A stretch of DNA of 64,000 nt from Methanobrevibacter millerae (GTDB taxonomy: Archaea; Methanobacteriota; Methanobacteria; Methanobacteriales; Methanobacteriaceae), in contig NZ_FMXB01000001.1 in NCBI RefSeq assembly GCF_900103415.1, forward strand, positions 62,001 through 126,000. Direction: 5' to 3'. Position numbers and translations under genes: made by a program. The notes beneath the pieces were generated by a model, which saw nothing but the letters and a program-made list of their open reading frames with translations, did not search any database and was not told where the DNA came from. Each line of letters starts with the position of its first letter. Within the stretch, counting starts at the first letter, position 1. Below, in pieces: positions 50,919 to 59,721 of this stretch.

Positions 50919-51941
50919 ATGAAAATAGCTGGCTTTGATATTGGTGGTGCAAACACCGATTTGGCAGTAATTGACTTTGAAAACGGCGAAATAAAAAACA
51001 TTGAAGTTGATTTCGCTTACCTTCCGATGTGGAGCAATAACGATGACTTGTCACGGGTTCTGATTGAACTGATAGAAAACATCTGTCCGGTTTCTGAAAT
51101 CGACGCTGTAGGAATATCCATGACCGCAGAGCTTGTCGATGCATACGACACCAAAAAGGATGGGGTTCTTGATGTCGTTAATAAATGTGAGGAAACCTTT
51201 TCATGTCCTGTAGCCTATGTGGGAATTGACGGAATGCTGTCTTTGGAAGAAATCCGAAAGGATCCCCTTAAGGCTGCTGCAGCAAACTGGATTGCAACGG
51301 CCCAGATAGCCACATTAATATCCGACAACTGCATTTTCATCGATACCGGAAGCACAACCACTGACATTATCCCAATCAAGGATGGCAGTGAATGCGCAAT
51401 AGGAAAATCCGACTTTGACAGGTCCGCCACCGGAGAACTGGTCTACACAGGAACCTTGAGAACGAATCTCGCAAGCTTTTTAGATAAGGTGGAGCTCAAT
51501 GGAAAGGAGTATCGTGTCGCCAGTGAACTCTTTGCGCAAACCGCAGACGTCTACATGGTATTAGACTTAATCAGCGAAGAGGATTATGTCTGTGACACCT
51601 TTGACGGTGAATCAAAGTCAAAAATCGACTGCGCCAAAAGAATTGCCCGTGTAGTATGTGCCGATTTGGAAATGCTGAGCGAAGATGAAATCATCGAAAT
51701 GGCTAAATTCATTCACCAAAAGCAGATTGAACAGATTGCAGATGGTCTTAAACAGGTTCATGAAACCCAGGGCCTTGATTTAATCATTACAACAGGTTTG
51801 GGCAAGGATATTCTTGATAAGCCTGCAGCGGAATTGCTTGGTCTTGAAGTCAAATCCATGGGCGATATCCTGACAGATGAGCAGTGCGTTGTAGCTCCTG
51901 CTGTGGGAACTGCTGTAATGATGGATAAATACCTTAATTAA
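50919..51941 (+). CDS. mfnF: MfnF-type methanofuran biosynthesis protein (hydantoinase/oxoprolinase-like fold)
   Basis: 340 residues. ASKHA-type fold: FDIGGANTDLAV near the start, DTGSTTTDIIPI in the middle and TTGLGKDIL near the end. This is the 'H4MPT-linked C1 transfer' family, now assigned to MfnF. MfnF condenses the aminomethyl-furan phosphate with gamma-glutamyltyramine, which gives the APMF-Glu intermediate of methanofuran. It lies four bases after mfnD, whose product supplies one substrate. AGGAG precedes the ATG. Confidence 0.85.
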   Translation: MKIAGFDIGGANTDLAVIDFENGEIKNIEVDFAYLPMWSNNDDLSRVLIELIENICPVSEIDAVGISMTAELVDAYDTKKDGVLDVVNKCEETFSCPVAYVGIDGMLSLEEIRKDPLKAAAANWIATAQIATLISDNCIFIDTGSTTTDIIPIKDGSECAIGKSDFDRSATGELVYTGTLRTNLASFLDKVELNGKEYRVASELFAQTADVYMVLDLISEEDYVCDTFDGESKSKIDCAKRIARVVCADLEMLSEDEIIEMAKFIHQKQIEQIADGLKQVHETQGLDLIITTGLGKDILDKPAAELLGLEVKSMGDILTDEQCVVAPAVGTAVMMDKYLN

Positions 51942-51952
51942 GGGGTTTTTAA

Positions 51953-52513
51953 ATGCCTGATAAATACACTTACTATACTGACGGCGCCGCTACAATGAAG
52001 CGCCAAAAGGGACAGTATGTTCGTGAAGCCGGAGGATGGGCTTTTGTATTATTAATTGATGGTAATGAGGATTCAAGCCAGTCCGGAGGATGCCCGCTAA
52101 CCACAAACAATGAAATGGAACTCTATGCAATTTACGCGTCAATGAAGGACTTCCTCTCAAAATGCAGTCCTCAGGATAGCGTTGAAATATGCTCCGATTC
52201 ATCATACTGCATTGACATCTACACCAAATGGGCCAGAAACTGGCAAAGAAGAGGATGGAGAAAATCAGACGGTAAGCCAATCAAGAATCTTGAAATCATA
52301 AAGGCAACATGGAAACTGATGGCTCAAATTAAAGATAAATCCTGCAATCTTAAGTTCGTTAAGGTAAGAGGCCATTCCAACAATAAGTTAAACATTAAGG
52401 CGGACAGGCTCGCAGTTGATGCGAAGGCTGCTGCATTCAAAACGGGCAAAACCGTAGGATATAACAATAAAAAAGATTCTCTTTTGGGCGGAAAATCCAA
52501 ATACGCCAATTAA
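51953..52513 (+). CDS. rnhA: Ribonuclease HI
   Basis: 186 residues. Removes RNA from RNA-DNA hybrids. The four acidic active-site residues are in YTDGAA, NNEMELYA, CSDSSYC and IKADRLAVD. The handle region with Trp/Arg (ARNWQRRGWRK) resembles E. coli RNase HI. An extra C-terminal stretch of 30 residues ends in Lys/Gly-rich sequence. Archaeal RNase HI is less universal than HII, so this copy may have been acquired. Its stop overlaps the convergent carS gene. Confidence 0.9.
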   Translation: MPDKYTYYTDGAATMKRQKGQYVREAGGWAFVLLIDGNEDSSQSGGCPLTTNNEMELYAIYASMKDFLSKCSPQDSVEICSDSSYCIDIYTKWARNWQRRGWRKSDGKPIKNLEIIKATWKLMAQIKDKSCNLKFVKVRGHSNNKLNIKADRLAVDAKAAAFKTGKTVGYNNKKDSLLGGKSKYAN

Positions 52514-53076
52514 TACCAAACGTCTTTCATTCCGAGCAGATATGCTCCGGTATTTGCTATCAGATGTATGATAATGGTCAGTATGATGGCAATTATGACG
52601 AATTCCCAAGTGAATTTAACGACCAGTGAAGCGAATAGCAGCGCAACAACTAAAAAATCAATCTGATCAAGTATCGGTGCAGGTTTTCCACGTCCGATTC
52701 CAAGTCTTCTTTTTAAAAAGCTTCCTGCAGCATCTCCAATAAGTGCACCGAATGCAAGTAAAAAGCCGATTATTATGCCGTTTGAAATGCCGACGGCTAT
52801 TGGCGTTACAATCACGTCCCCATATAGGCTGAGCAAATCGGCTCCGAAATATCCCTGAATTGCTCCAACAAGGGTTCCGATAAGTGTTCCTCCAACTAAT
52901 CCTCTCCATGTTACGCCGTCTCCAATCCAGCGGACGCCATTTTTATCTGTTTTTCCCATATCTAGAGGAGTTCCCCCTCCAAATATTAATCCTCCGCTGT
53001 TTGAAACATAGGCTGGGAGAATGAAATAGAGTACTGCAACGCATGTTATTGCTAAGCTTGTGAGGTCAAGGTTCAT
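52510..53076 (-). CDS. carS: CDP-archaeol synthase
   Basis: 188-residue membrane protein with about five helices. It makes CDP-archaeol from CTP and digeranylgeranylglyceryl phosphate, a core step of archaeal phospholipids. Family features: GGGTPLDMGK, WIGDGVTWRGLVGGT and GALIGDAAGSFLKRRLG with the nucleotide-binding Asp. Start ATG 53076 is chosen with GGTG just upstream; an ATG at 53091 is possible. Divergent from the Tes-like radical SAM gene across a 150-base gap. Confidence 0.88.
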   Translation of the reverse strand: MNLDLTSLAITCVAVLYFILPAYVSNSGGLIFGGGTPLDMGKTDKNGVRWIGDGVTWRGLVGGTLIGTLVGAIQGYFGADLLSLYGDVIVTPIAVGISNGIIIGFLLAFGALIGDAAGSFLKRRLGIGRGKPAPILDQIDFLVVALLFASLVVKFTWEFVIIAIILTIIIHLIANTGAYLLGMKDVWY

Positions 53077-53226
53077 TATGTAAAACACCATTTAAATTCT
53101 TTTAAATATTCTTTTAGTCATTAAAGTATATAAGTTTTAAATAACTTTAAATATTAAATTAACTATATTTATTCTTAATATGTTTGTATTACTTGGAGTT
53201 ATGTTTTTCTAGGAAAGGTGATTTTT

Positions 53227-54729
53227 TTGAAAATTAAAGATACAAAAAGTTTATGTCCTGAGTGTGGTAAAACTCTCGATGCGGAAGTCTTTGATGAAGG
53301 AGGAAAAGTTTACATAAAAAAGACTTGTGAAGAACACGGAGAGTTTATTAACACTTATTGGAGTGATGATGGGATTTATGAAAGAGTGGATAAATATGAA
53401 CCGTCCATTACATCTCCTGCAAATCCAAACGTGGAAGATTTTACTTCTTGCCCGCATAATTGTGGACTTTGTTCAAAACATGAAACTTCTACCGTTTTAG
53501 GGTTAATTGATGTAACGAACAGATGTAATTTAAGATGTCCTGTATGTTTTGCCAATGCTGCAGCTAAAGGATATCTCTATGAGCCTAGCCAGGATGAAAT
53601 TAGACAGATGCTTAGGAATTTCAGAAATATAAAGCCTCATCCTGCTCTCGCTATCCAGTATGCCGGCGGAGAGCCTACAGTCAGAAAAGACATTGTCGAA
53701 TTAATTGCAATGGCTAAGGAAGAAGGTTTTACTCACGTTCAAATTGCTACCAATGGTATTAAATTAGCATTGAAGGAAAATCTGGCCAAGGAAATGAAAG
53801 ACGCAGGTCTCAATACAGTTTACCTGTCTTTTGAAGGGGTTACTCCAGAGCCTTATATCATTAATAAGGGAAGGGATTTGCTTCCTCAAAAAATTCAGGC
53901 TATTGAAAACTGTAGAAAAGCCGGATTGGGTGTAGTGCTGGTTCCTACATTGGTCAAAGGAGTTAATGACGACCAGGTCGGCGAAATCATAAAGTTCGCA
54001 TTTGACAACAATGACATTATTTATGGTGTTAACTTCCAGCCTGTTTCATTTGCCGGAAGAACTCCTTCAGATCAGGTGGAAGAGCAAAGAATAACCATTC
54101 CTGATTTCATTAAGATAATAGAAGAACAGACTGACGGTCAAGTCAAAACAACAGATTTCTACCCGCCTTCTTCAGTTGAAGCAGTAGCTAATTTCATAGG
54201 TGCCCTGGACGGTGAAGAGCCAAGCGTTACCCTTAACTGCCATCAGCACTGTGGTATCGCTACCTATGTATTCAGGGACAAGACCGAAGGTCCTGGAAAG
54301 GACAAGTTAACTCCAATCAACAGATTCATTGACATCGATTTATTGTTTGAAAAATTGGACGGATACTCCGAAAGATTGATGGGAGGAGGATTCGCAATCA
54401 GGAAAAGGGTTCTTGCAAGCGCTACAAAAGACCTTCCTAAGCTGATTGACAAAGATGAGGCTCCGGAAAACATGGATGCGAAAAAGATTTTCCTTAACAT
54501 GTTTACGCACAGGTCCTATGAAGCATTGGGTGAATTCTCAAAAGATGCGATGCTCATTTCATGCATGCACTTCATGGATTCATTTAACTTCGATGAAGAC
54601 AGGGTTAGAAAGTGCGTTATCCACTATGCAACTCCTGACGGCAGAATCATTCCATTCTGCAGCTATAACTCAATGTATCGTGATGGTGTTGAAGAAAAAT
54701 TCTCAACTCCATTCAAGTCTAAAGAATAA
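53227..54729 (+). CDS. Radical SAM protein of the tetraether-synthase/MJ0619 family
   Basis: 500 residues. Zinc-ribbon-like CPECG near residue 10, a second cluster region CPHNCGLC, then the radical SAM site CNLRCPVC (C-x3-C-x2-C), GGEPTVR and a C-terminal section with further cysteines (CHQHCG, CMHF, FCSY). This extra-cysteine layout fits COG1964, which includes tetraether lipid synthase (Tes) and the MJ0619-type pterin methyltransferase. Divergence from carS favours Tes, which links two archaeol chains. TTG start, six bases after AAAGGTG. First gene of a run into mptG. Confidence 0.7.
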   Translation: MKIKDTKSLCPECGKTLDAEVFDEGGKVYIKKTCEEHGEFINTYWSDDGIYERVDKYEPSITSPANPNVEDFTSCPHNCGLCSKHETSTVLGLIDVTNRCNLRCPVCFANAAAKGYLYEPSQDEIRQMLRNFRNIKPHPALAIQYAGGEPTVRKDIVELIAMAKEEGFTHVQIATNGIKLALKENLAKEMKDAGLNTVYLSFEGVTPEPYIINKGRDLLPQKIQAIENCRKAGLGVVLVPTLVKGVNDDQVGEIIKFAFDNNDIIYGVNFQPVSFAGRTPSDQVEEQRITIPDFIKIIEEQTDGQVKTTDFYPPSSVEAVANFIGALDGEEPSVTLNCHQHCGIATYVFRDKTEGPGKDKLTPINRFIDIDLLFEKLDGYSERLMGGGFAIRKRVLASATKDLPKLIDKDEAPENMDAKKIFLNMFTHRSYEALGEFSKDAMLISCMHFMDSFNFDEDRVRKCVIHYATPDGRIIPFCSYNSMYRDGVEEKFSTPFKSKE

Positions 54730-54752
54730 TCATATTTGCTGAGGATATTATC

Positions 54753-55742
54753 ATGTATATTAAATCACCTTCAAGACTCCATTTAGGCCTTATTGACATG
54801 AATGGGTCTTATGGGAGGCTCGACGGTGGAATCGGGCTTGCTATCCAAGACCCTAACTTTTGTTTATATGGTGAAAGTGCTGAAAATGGAATTACAATTG
54901 ACTTTAACGAAAACTATGATTTCAGTGATGAAATAAGAAATGAATGCGTAAAGAAAATCAATGACGCCGCTCAAAAGGTAATTGACTATTATGACGTTGA
55001 TGAAGGATTTTATTTTAGGGTAGATAAGGCATTTCCTCCTCATTCAGGACTTGGTTCCGGAACTCAGATAGCTTTGTCCACCGGAAAATTGATTACAGAA
55101 CATATCGGTGAGGAATCCAACGGAGTCAGTCTCGGTAAAATCACCGGCCGTGGAGGAACCTCAGGCATAGGCGTTTTTGCATTTGACCATGGTGGTTTCA
55201 TTGTTGACGGAGGACACAGCAAGAAGGAAAAGGATTCTTTTCTGCCTTCCTCAGCTTCCAAAGCCAGTCCGCCACAACTTTTCGGACGCTACGAATTCCC
55301 TGAAGAATGGGGTGTTTTATTAGTCATATTAAAGTCAGACGTAAGCGTCAACGGCCAGAAGGAAGTAAACATCTTCCAGGAATACTGTCCTATTGACACC
55401 CAGGAAGTGGAACTTTATTCCCATCTTGTTTTCATGAATATGATTCCTTTCTTGATTGAAAAGGATTTGCCATGCTTTGGAAACATAATTAATAAGATAC
55501 AGACAATAGGATTCAAGAATATTGAAGTTTCTCTTCAGACTGACAATATCAAGAATCTGATGAAGAAATTAAGAGAAATAGGTGCTTATGCCGTTGGAAT
55601 GAGCTCTTTTGGCCCGACGGTCTATTCGTTTTACGATGAAACCAATAAGCACATAGTTGATGAAATTAAAGATTACGTTGGCGATGACGGCATTGTCATT
55701 ACGACCAAAGCCCAAAATCATGGCCATATTCTTACTAAATAG
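54753..55742 (+). CDS. mptG: Beta-ribofuranosylaminobenzene 5'-phosphate synthase
   Basis: 329 residues, GHMP-kinase fold. It joins 4-hydroxybenzoate (or para-aminobenzoate) to PRPP with loss of CO2 in tetrahydromethanopterin synthesis. Opening SPSRLHLGLIDMNGSYGR LDGG is characteristic (two pieces here), as are PPHSGLGSGTQIALS and GRGGTSGIGVFAF. It lies 23 bases after the radical SAM gene; if that is an MJ0619-type pterin methylase, both would serve methanopterin. The stop overlaps the following region. Confidence 0.93.
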   Translation: MYIKSPSRLHLGLIDMNGSYGRLDGGIGLAIQDPNFCLYGESAENGITIDFNENYDFSDEIRNECVKKINDAAQKVIDYYDVDEGFYFRVDKAFPPHSGLGSGTQIALSTGKLITEHIGEESNGVSLGKITGRGGTSGIGVFAFDHGGFIVDGGHSKKEKDSFLPSSASKASPPQLFGRYEFPEEWGVLLVILKSDVSVNGQKEVNIFQEYCPIDTQEVELYSHLVFMNMIPFLIEKDLPCFGNIINKIQTIGFKNIEVSLQTDNIKNLMKKLREIGAYAVGMSSFGPTVYSFYDETNKHIVDEIKDYVGDDGIVITTKAQNHGHILTK

Positions 55743-55750
55743 TGATTATT

Positions 55751-56233
55751 ATGGATATTATTCGTGGAAAAACCTGGACATTCGGTGAAAATATAGACAC
55801 CGATGTCATCATACCCGGAAGATATTTGAGAACATTCAATCCTCAGGATTTGGCAGACCACGTCCTTGAAGGGGAAAGGCCTGATTTTACTGAAAATGTT
55901 CAAAAGGGTGATATCATTGTTGCAGATGAAAACTTCGGATGCGGATCATCAAGAGAACAGGCTCCGGTAGCTATCAAGACTGCAGGCGTTGATGCAATAG
56001 TCGCCAAGTCATTTGCAAGAATATTTTATAGAAATGCAATTAATATAGGTCTGCCGGTTATCGTAAGCGATATCGAAGCTAAAGACGGTGACATTATTAA
56101 AATAGACTTATCTAAAGGAAGTTTAATCAATGAAACTTCCGGCGAAGAAGCAAACTTCGAGCCATTTAAGGAATTCATGTTAGACATTTTGGAAGATGGC
56201 GGTTTGGTAAATCACCATCTAAAAAACGATTAA
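55751..56233 (+). CDS. hacB: 3-isopropylmalate/homoaconitase small subunit
   Basis: 160 residues, swivel subunit of an aconitase-like enzyme. Motifs: ENIDTDVIIPGRYLRT and the substrate-binding ADENFGCGSSREQAP. The specificity loop reads YLRT (Arg27, Thr28). In methanogens Arg-Thr at this place marks homoaconitase for coenzyme B synthesis, while isopropylmalate isomerase has Val-Tyr. So HacB is favoured over LeuD. The large subunit is not in the window. ATG 55751 is eight bases after the mptG stop. Confidence 0.8.
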   Translation: MDIIRGKTWTFGENIDTDVIIPGRYLRTFNPQDLADHVLEGERPDFTENVQKGDIIVADENFGCGSSREQAPVAIKTAGVDAIVAKSFARIFYRNAINIGLPVIVSDIEAKDGDIIKIDLSKGSLINETSGEEANFEPFKEFMLDILEDGGLVNHHLKND

Positions 56234-56263
56234 TTATTTATTTTTATAAGGAGGCATTAAAAA

Positions 56264-56884
56264 ATGGAATGTCCTATTTGCGGTTCTGACGATATTGAAA
56301 TATTAAATTCAAAACAGAAGGAATCAAAAAAGAAGATAATGGAAGAATATCTTTTGAAATGTTTTGACTGCGGTCACGTTTTCAAGGATGTTGTTTCCGC
56401 AAAAAAACCTAAAGAGTATAGACTTATCATATCTGAACAAAATAAATCTCATAAAACCACAATCGAATTATCTCCAAGTGAAGAACTGAAAGTTGGAGAC
56501 GTTCTGCTTTCCGATTTGGGTCAAGTGGAAGTTACAAGTATTGAAGTTGACGACAAAAGAGTTAAAAAGGCATTGCTGGAAGACGTCGGAACAATCTGGG
56601 CGACTTCAGTTGAAATCCCTGCACGTATCGGATTTTCAGTTGACCTTCATGGAAAGGTCGACTCATACAAGCTTGATTTGGATAGGGATTTTGAAATAGC
56701 ACCTGGTGATGTCGTAAAAATTGAAAACCATATCGTCAAGGTACATGTCATTAAGACTGCTGAGCGCAAGCTCACTTCAGGCTTTGCAAAGGCCAGTGTT
56801 ATTAAAAGGGTCTATTCAAAGCCGGTCAAGTTCAACAACTACGACTATGATCTGACTGACAATATCTTCAAGAAAACCAAGTGA
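56264..56884 (+). CDS. HVO_0476-family zinc finger protein
   Basis: 206 residues. An N-terminal zinc ribbon has CPICGSD (about 3-9) and CFDCGH (about 34-39). It is followed by a mainly beta domain with two related parts (LKVGDVLLSDLGQVEVTSIE and IAPGDVVKIENHIVKVHVI). Archaeal homologues are uncharacterised, probably nucleic-acid or protein binding. Strong GGAGG lies nine bases before the ATG. It is part of the operon ending with mtaB, ten bases downstream. Confidence 0.8.
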   Translation: MECPICGSDDIEILNSKQKESKKKIMEEYLLKCFDCGHVFKDVVSAKKPKEYRLIISEQNKSHKTTIELSPSEELKVGDVLLSDLGQVEVTSIEVDDKRVKKALLEDVGTIWATSVEIPARIGFSVDLHGKVDSYKLDLDRDFEIAPGDVVKIENHIVKVHVIKTAERKLTSGFAKASVIKRVYSKPVKFNNYDYDLTDNIFKKTK

Positions 56885-56893
56885 GAATCTTTC

Positions 56894-58168
56894 ATGAAAG
56901 TATATATAGAATCCTACGGATGCACGTTCAACAAGGCAGACGGCCAGATAATGGCTGGTGTTTTAAATGAAAACGACATTGATTTGGTTGATACTATTGA
57001 CGATGCTGATGTCGTTATCGTAAACACCTGCTATGTCAAGCTGCCTACCGAAAACAAGGTGATTCATAAAATCCAAAAGCTGCAGAAGAATTATCCCGAC
57101 AAGAAAATCATCGTCGGAGGCTGCATGGTCGAAATCGATCCGGAAAAGCTGGAAAGCATTGGGCCTGACTGCAGCTGGATTGGGCCTCACCAGTTGAACA
57201 AGGTTGCAGATGTTGTTGAAAAGACATATTGCGGTGAAGTGATACGCGAATCCGGATTTTCAAAGGAAAGTAAAGTCAACGTTCCTAAAATTACTGACGA
57301 CAGTCTGATTCACATCATTCAAATCTGTGAAGGCTGTCTGGGAGCGTGCACATTCTGCTGTACCCGATTTGCCCGTGGACCGCTCAACAGCTATCCTATT
57401 GAAGATATTAAGGCTGAAGCGAAATGGGCAATAGAAAACGGCGCCCGTGAAATCCAGCTCACTGCCCAGGACACTGCAGCGTATGGCCGGGACACTGGTG
57501 AAAAACTGTCTGATTTAATCAAAGAAGTGGCTAATTTAGATGGAGATTTCAGAATTCGTGTTGGAATGATGCACCCTAAAAATATTTTAAATGATGTTGA
57601 TGAAATAATCGATGCAATTAAACATCCTAAGGTATATGATTTTATTCATTTGCCTGTACAGAGTGGAAGTGACAAGGTCCTGAAGGAAATGAGGCGTGGT
57701 CACACCATAGCCCAATATCTTGAAATTGTGGATAAATTCAAAAGTGAAATTCCTGATTTGACTTTGGCTACAGATATCATTGTCGGATTTCCAACAGAGA
57801 CTGATGATGATTTTGAAAAAACCGTCGAATTGCTTAATGATGTGAAACCAAGTATAATTCACTTGTCCAAATATCAGCACAGGAAAGGTGCAATATCTTC
57901 ATCATTAAAGGAAATTCCTCATCACGTTATGAAGAAAAGATCCAAATTTTTATCCGAAATCAAGAGTGAAATAACCCAAGCAGAAAACGAGGAATTATTG
58001 GATTCATATCAAAATATTCTGGTTGTCGAAAAGGGAAGTAAAGGCGGATTTATTGCAAAGACTGATTCATATATTCCTGTTGTAGTTGAAAATGTCAGTT
58101 TAGGCGAATTTGTTCGTGTAAAGATAACTCAGGCAACGGCCACATATCTTAGGGGTGTTGTAGAATAA
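56894..58168 (+). CDS. tRNA t6A37 methylthiotransferase
   Basis: 424 residues, archaeal CDKAL1/MtaB type. It converts t6A37 to ms2t6A37 in tRNA. N-terminal MTTase domain with cluster cysteines in YGCTFNKADG, NTCYVK and GGCMVE; radical SAM C-x3-C-x2-C in CLGACTFCC; C-terminal TRAM domain from about residue 365. Length is normal. It is the last gene of the run beginning at 53227. The GTG to ATG distance is consistent with a message continued from the zinc-finger gene. Confidence 0.92.
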   Translation: MKVYIESYGCTFNKADGQIMAGVLNENDIDLVDTIDDADVVIVNTCYVKLPTENKVIHKIQKLQKNYPDKKIIVGGCMVEIDPEKLESIGPDCSWIGPHQLNKVADVVEKTYCGEVIRESGFSKESKVNVPKITDDSLIHIIQICEGCLGACTFCCTRFARGPLNSYPIEDIKAEAKWAIENGAREIQLTAQDTAAYGRDTGEKLSDLIKEVANLDGDFRIRVGMMHPKNILNDVDEIIDAIKHPKVYDFIHLPVQSGSDKVLKEMRRGHTIAQYLEIVDKFKSEIPDLTLATDIIVGFPTETDDDFEKTVELLNDVKPSIIHLSKYQHRKGAISSSLKEIPHHVMKKRSKFLSEIKSEITQAENEELLDSYQNILVVEKGSKGGFIAKTDSYIPVVVENVSLGEFVRVKITQATATYLRGVVE

Positions 58169-58321
58169 TTTATTATTTTAATGTGTTATTTTCATAATTT
58201 TCATATATTTAATGTCTTTAATTATTAGTTATTTTCTTATTATTTTTCTATTATTAAAACACTTTGTTAATAGGTTCATGGTTAATGTTTAGGTAAAAAT
58301 TAGGCCTTTTTTTCCAAAAAG

Positions 58322-58330
58322 TTTATATAC
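58322..58330 (+). promoter_or_regulatory. TATA box of the histone gene
   Basis: TTTATATAC preceded by purine-rich AAAAAG (BRE-like), 35 bases before ATG 58365. GGAGGTG follows at 58353-58359. The gap 58169-58321 has T-rich sequence and two TTAGG half-sites but no palindrome. Confidence 0.6.
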
Positions 58331-58364
58331 TATGCATTACTACCTTTTAATTGGAGGTGAAAAT

Positions 58365-58565
58365 ATGAGTGAATTACCAATCGCACCAGTAGGTCGTATC
58401 TTAAAAAATGCTGGAGCTGCAAGAGTTAGCGACGAAGCAAAAATTGCATTAGCTGAAGCATTAGAAGAAAAAGGTGACGAAATCGCTAAAAAAGCTGTTA
58501 ATTTCGCACGCCACGCTGGTAGAAAAACTGTAAAAGCTGAAGATGTTAAATTAGCAATCAAATAG
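58365..58565 (+). CDS. Archaeal histone
   Basis: 66 residues, the HMf family. The histone fold covers the whole chain: [18 protein letters not shown], then the long helix and [14 protein letters not shown] with the Arg-Thr pair that contacts DNA. It dimerises and wraps genomic DNA. Preceded by a strong GGAGGTG six bases from ATG 58365. A hairpin plus eight T lies after it. It is a single-gene unit next to two tRNA genes, with codon use suiting high expression. Confidence 0.97.
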   Translation: MSELPIAPVGRILKNAGAARVSDEAKIALAEALEEKGDEIAKKAVNFARHAGRKTVKAEDVKLAIK

Positions 58566-58588
58566 GCTTTTTACTTGTTATTTAACTA

Positions 58589-58618
58589 TTGGCCATTTTC
58601 TTGTGGTCAATTTTTTTT
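58589..58618 (+). terminator. Histone gene terminator
   Basis: TTGGCCA (58589-58595), eight-base loop, TGGTCAA (58604-58610; one G-T pair), then eight T. Confidence 0.75.
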
Positions 58619-58647
58619 CTTTTTTATCGGTTCTATTATTGCAAAGT

Positions 58648-58655
58648 TTTATATA
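58648..58655 (+). promoter_or_regulatory. TATA box of the tRNA pair
   Basis: TTTATATA, about 32 bases before the first base of tRNA-Val, as expected for an archaeal tRNA promoter. Confidence 0.6.
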
Positions 58656-58686
58656 TTACTTTTGATAAAACATATAATGTTGTATA

Positions 58687-58758
58687 GGACCGGTGGTCTA
58701 GGGGTATGATTCCTCTTTGACGTGGAGGAGATCACGAGTTCGAATCTCGTTCGGTCCA
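58687..58758 (+). tRNA. tRNA-Val (anticodon GAC)
   Basis: 72 bases. Acceptor GGACCGG pairs with TCGGTCC (one G-T), discriminator A. Anticodon stem CCTCT/GGAGG with loop TTGACGT, anticodon GAC at 58719-58721. T-arm has GTTCGAATC. No CCA is encoded. Shares a promoter with the next tRNA. Confidence 0.93.
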
Positions 58759-58761
58759 TAC

Positions 58762-58834
58762 GCCATGGTAGTTCAGATGGGAGAACGCTAGACTGAAGAT
58801 CTAGATGTCGCTGGTTCAAGTCCGGCCCATGGCA
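58762..58834 (+). tRNA. tRNA-Phe (anticodon GAA)
   Basis: 73 bases, three bases after tRNA-Val. Acceptor GCCATGG pairs fully with CCATGGC, discriminator A. Anticodon stem CTAGA/TCTAG with loop CTGAAGA, anticodon GAA at 58795-58797. T-arm GTTCAAGTC. No CCA encoded. T-rich sequence follows. Confidence 0.93.
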
Positions 58835-58924
58835 TCCACTTTTCTATTTTTTTTAAATTTTAACCTAAAATAAGTAGGTCTTTTTTTAAATCCCCTATGA
58901 TATGGTGATGGTTTTTTTTTAATT

Positions 58925-59647
58925 TTACCTTAAGGTAATTGGTTTTGGTTTTACTTGTGTGTTTTCTCTAAGTTCCCTGTATTTGGAAACAATTTCATAT
59001 CCGTTATTTGACGCAATCAAATCAGCGCCTGCGGTCAATACCTGATTGGCCATTTTCCAGATATCAATTCCGTCATATACCTCGATTTTAGTTTTCGGAG
59101 CATATCTCTGGAATATGTTGATGTCATTAACGATTTCATAAATGTGGTTTGGCGTTAAAAATCCTGTAGATGTCTTGATATAGTCAACTCCGGCATTTTC
59201 AAGCCTTATGACGATATTTGCCTTCTGTTCGTCTTCAAGAATCTTGCTTTCAATAATCATTTTTAATGTTTTGTCTCCAACGGCCTCCTTAAGCAGTCTG
59301 GCTTCCTCTTCAATCAATTCATATTTTTCACTTGCAACATGATTTAAATTAATCACGGCATTTACTGCGTCGGCTCCGTTTTCAATCAATGATTTGGCTT
59401 CTGCAACTTTGGATTCGGTACTTTCACAGCCCAACGGAAATCCGACAACGCTTTCAACGGTTGTGTCACGCTCTGCCAATATCTCTTTGGCTAACGGGAC
59501 ATAGGTTGGATTAATAATTACTGAATTGAAGTCGAATTCAGATGCTTCAGTTAAAAACTGTTTCATTTCCTCTTCGCTAATCATATTATTAAGGTTTGTG
59601 TAGTTAATAAGACTAGCCAAGTGATTTGAGCTTTTTATTTTATACAT
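58925..59647 (-). CDS. deoC: Deoxyribose-phosphate aldolase
   Basis: 240 residues, class I aldolase with TIM-barrel fold. It cleaves deoxyribose 5-phosphate to glyceraldehyde 3-phosphate and acetaldehyde. Family segments: VVGFPLG, DAVNAVINLNHV, KMIIESKIL with the Schiff-base region, and the second lysine in DYIKTSTGF. Start ATG 59647 is preferred; ATG 59662 is five codons upstream. Single gene after elp3 on the minus strand. T-rich sequence after it faces the tRNA pair. Confidence 0.92.
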   Translation of the reverse strand: MYKIKSSNHLASLINYTNLNNMISEEEMKQFLTEASEFDFNSVIINPTYVPLAKEILAERDTTVESVVGFPLGCESTESKVAEAKSLIENGADAVNAVINLNHVASEKYELIEEEARLLKEAVGDKTLKMIIESKILEDEQKANIVIRLENAGVDYIKTSTGFLTPNHIYEIVNDINIFQRYAPKTKIEVYDGIDIWKMANQVLTAGADLIASNNGYEIVSKYRELRENTQVKPKPITLR

Positions 59648-59721
59648 TATTACCACTCTCATTTATTTAATTTGTTTGTAGATATACGAATGAAACTATT
59701 TAAAGTTTGTGACTTGATTTT

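Noticed and set aside
58277-58298. TTTAGGT and ATTAGG half-sites before the histone gene as a third copy of the TTTAGGTA-N2-CCTAAA operator
   Set aside because: Both halves face the same direction and no CCTAA half follows, so there is no palindrome.
58259-58320. A small gene between mtaB and histone
   Set aside because: The region is T-rich with scattered stop codons and only promoter features.
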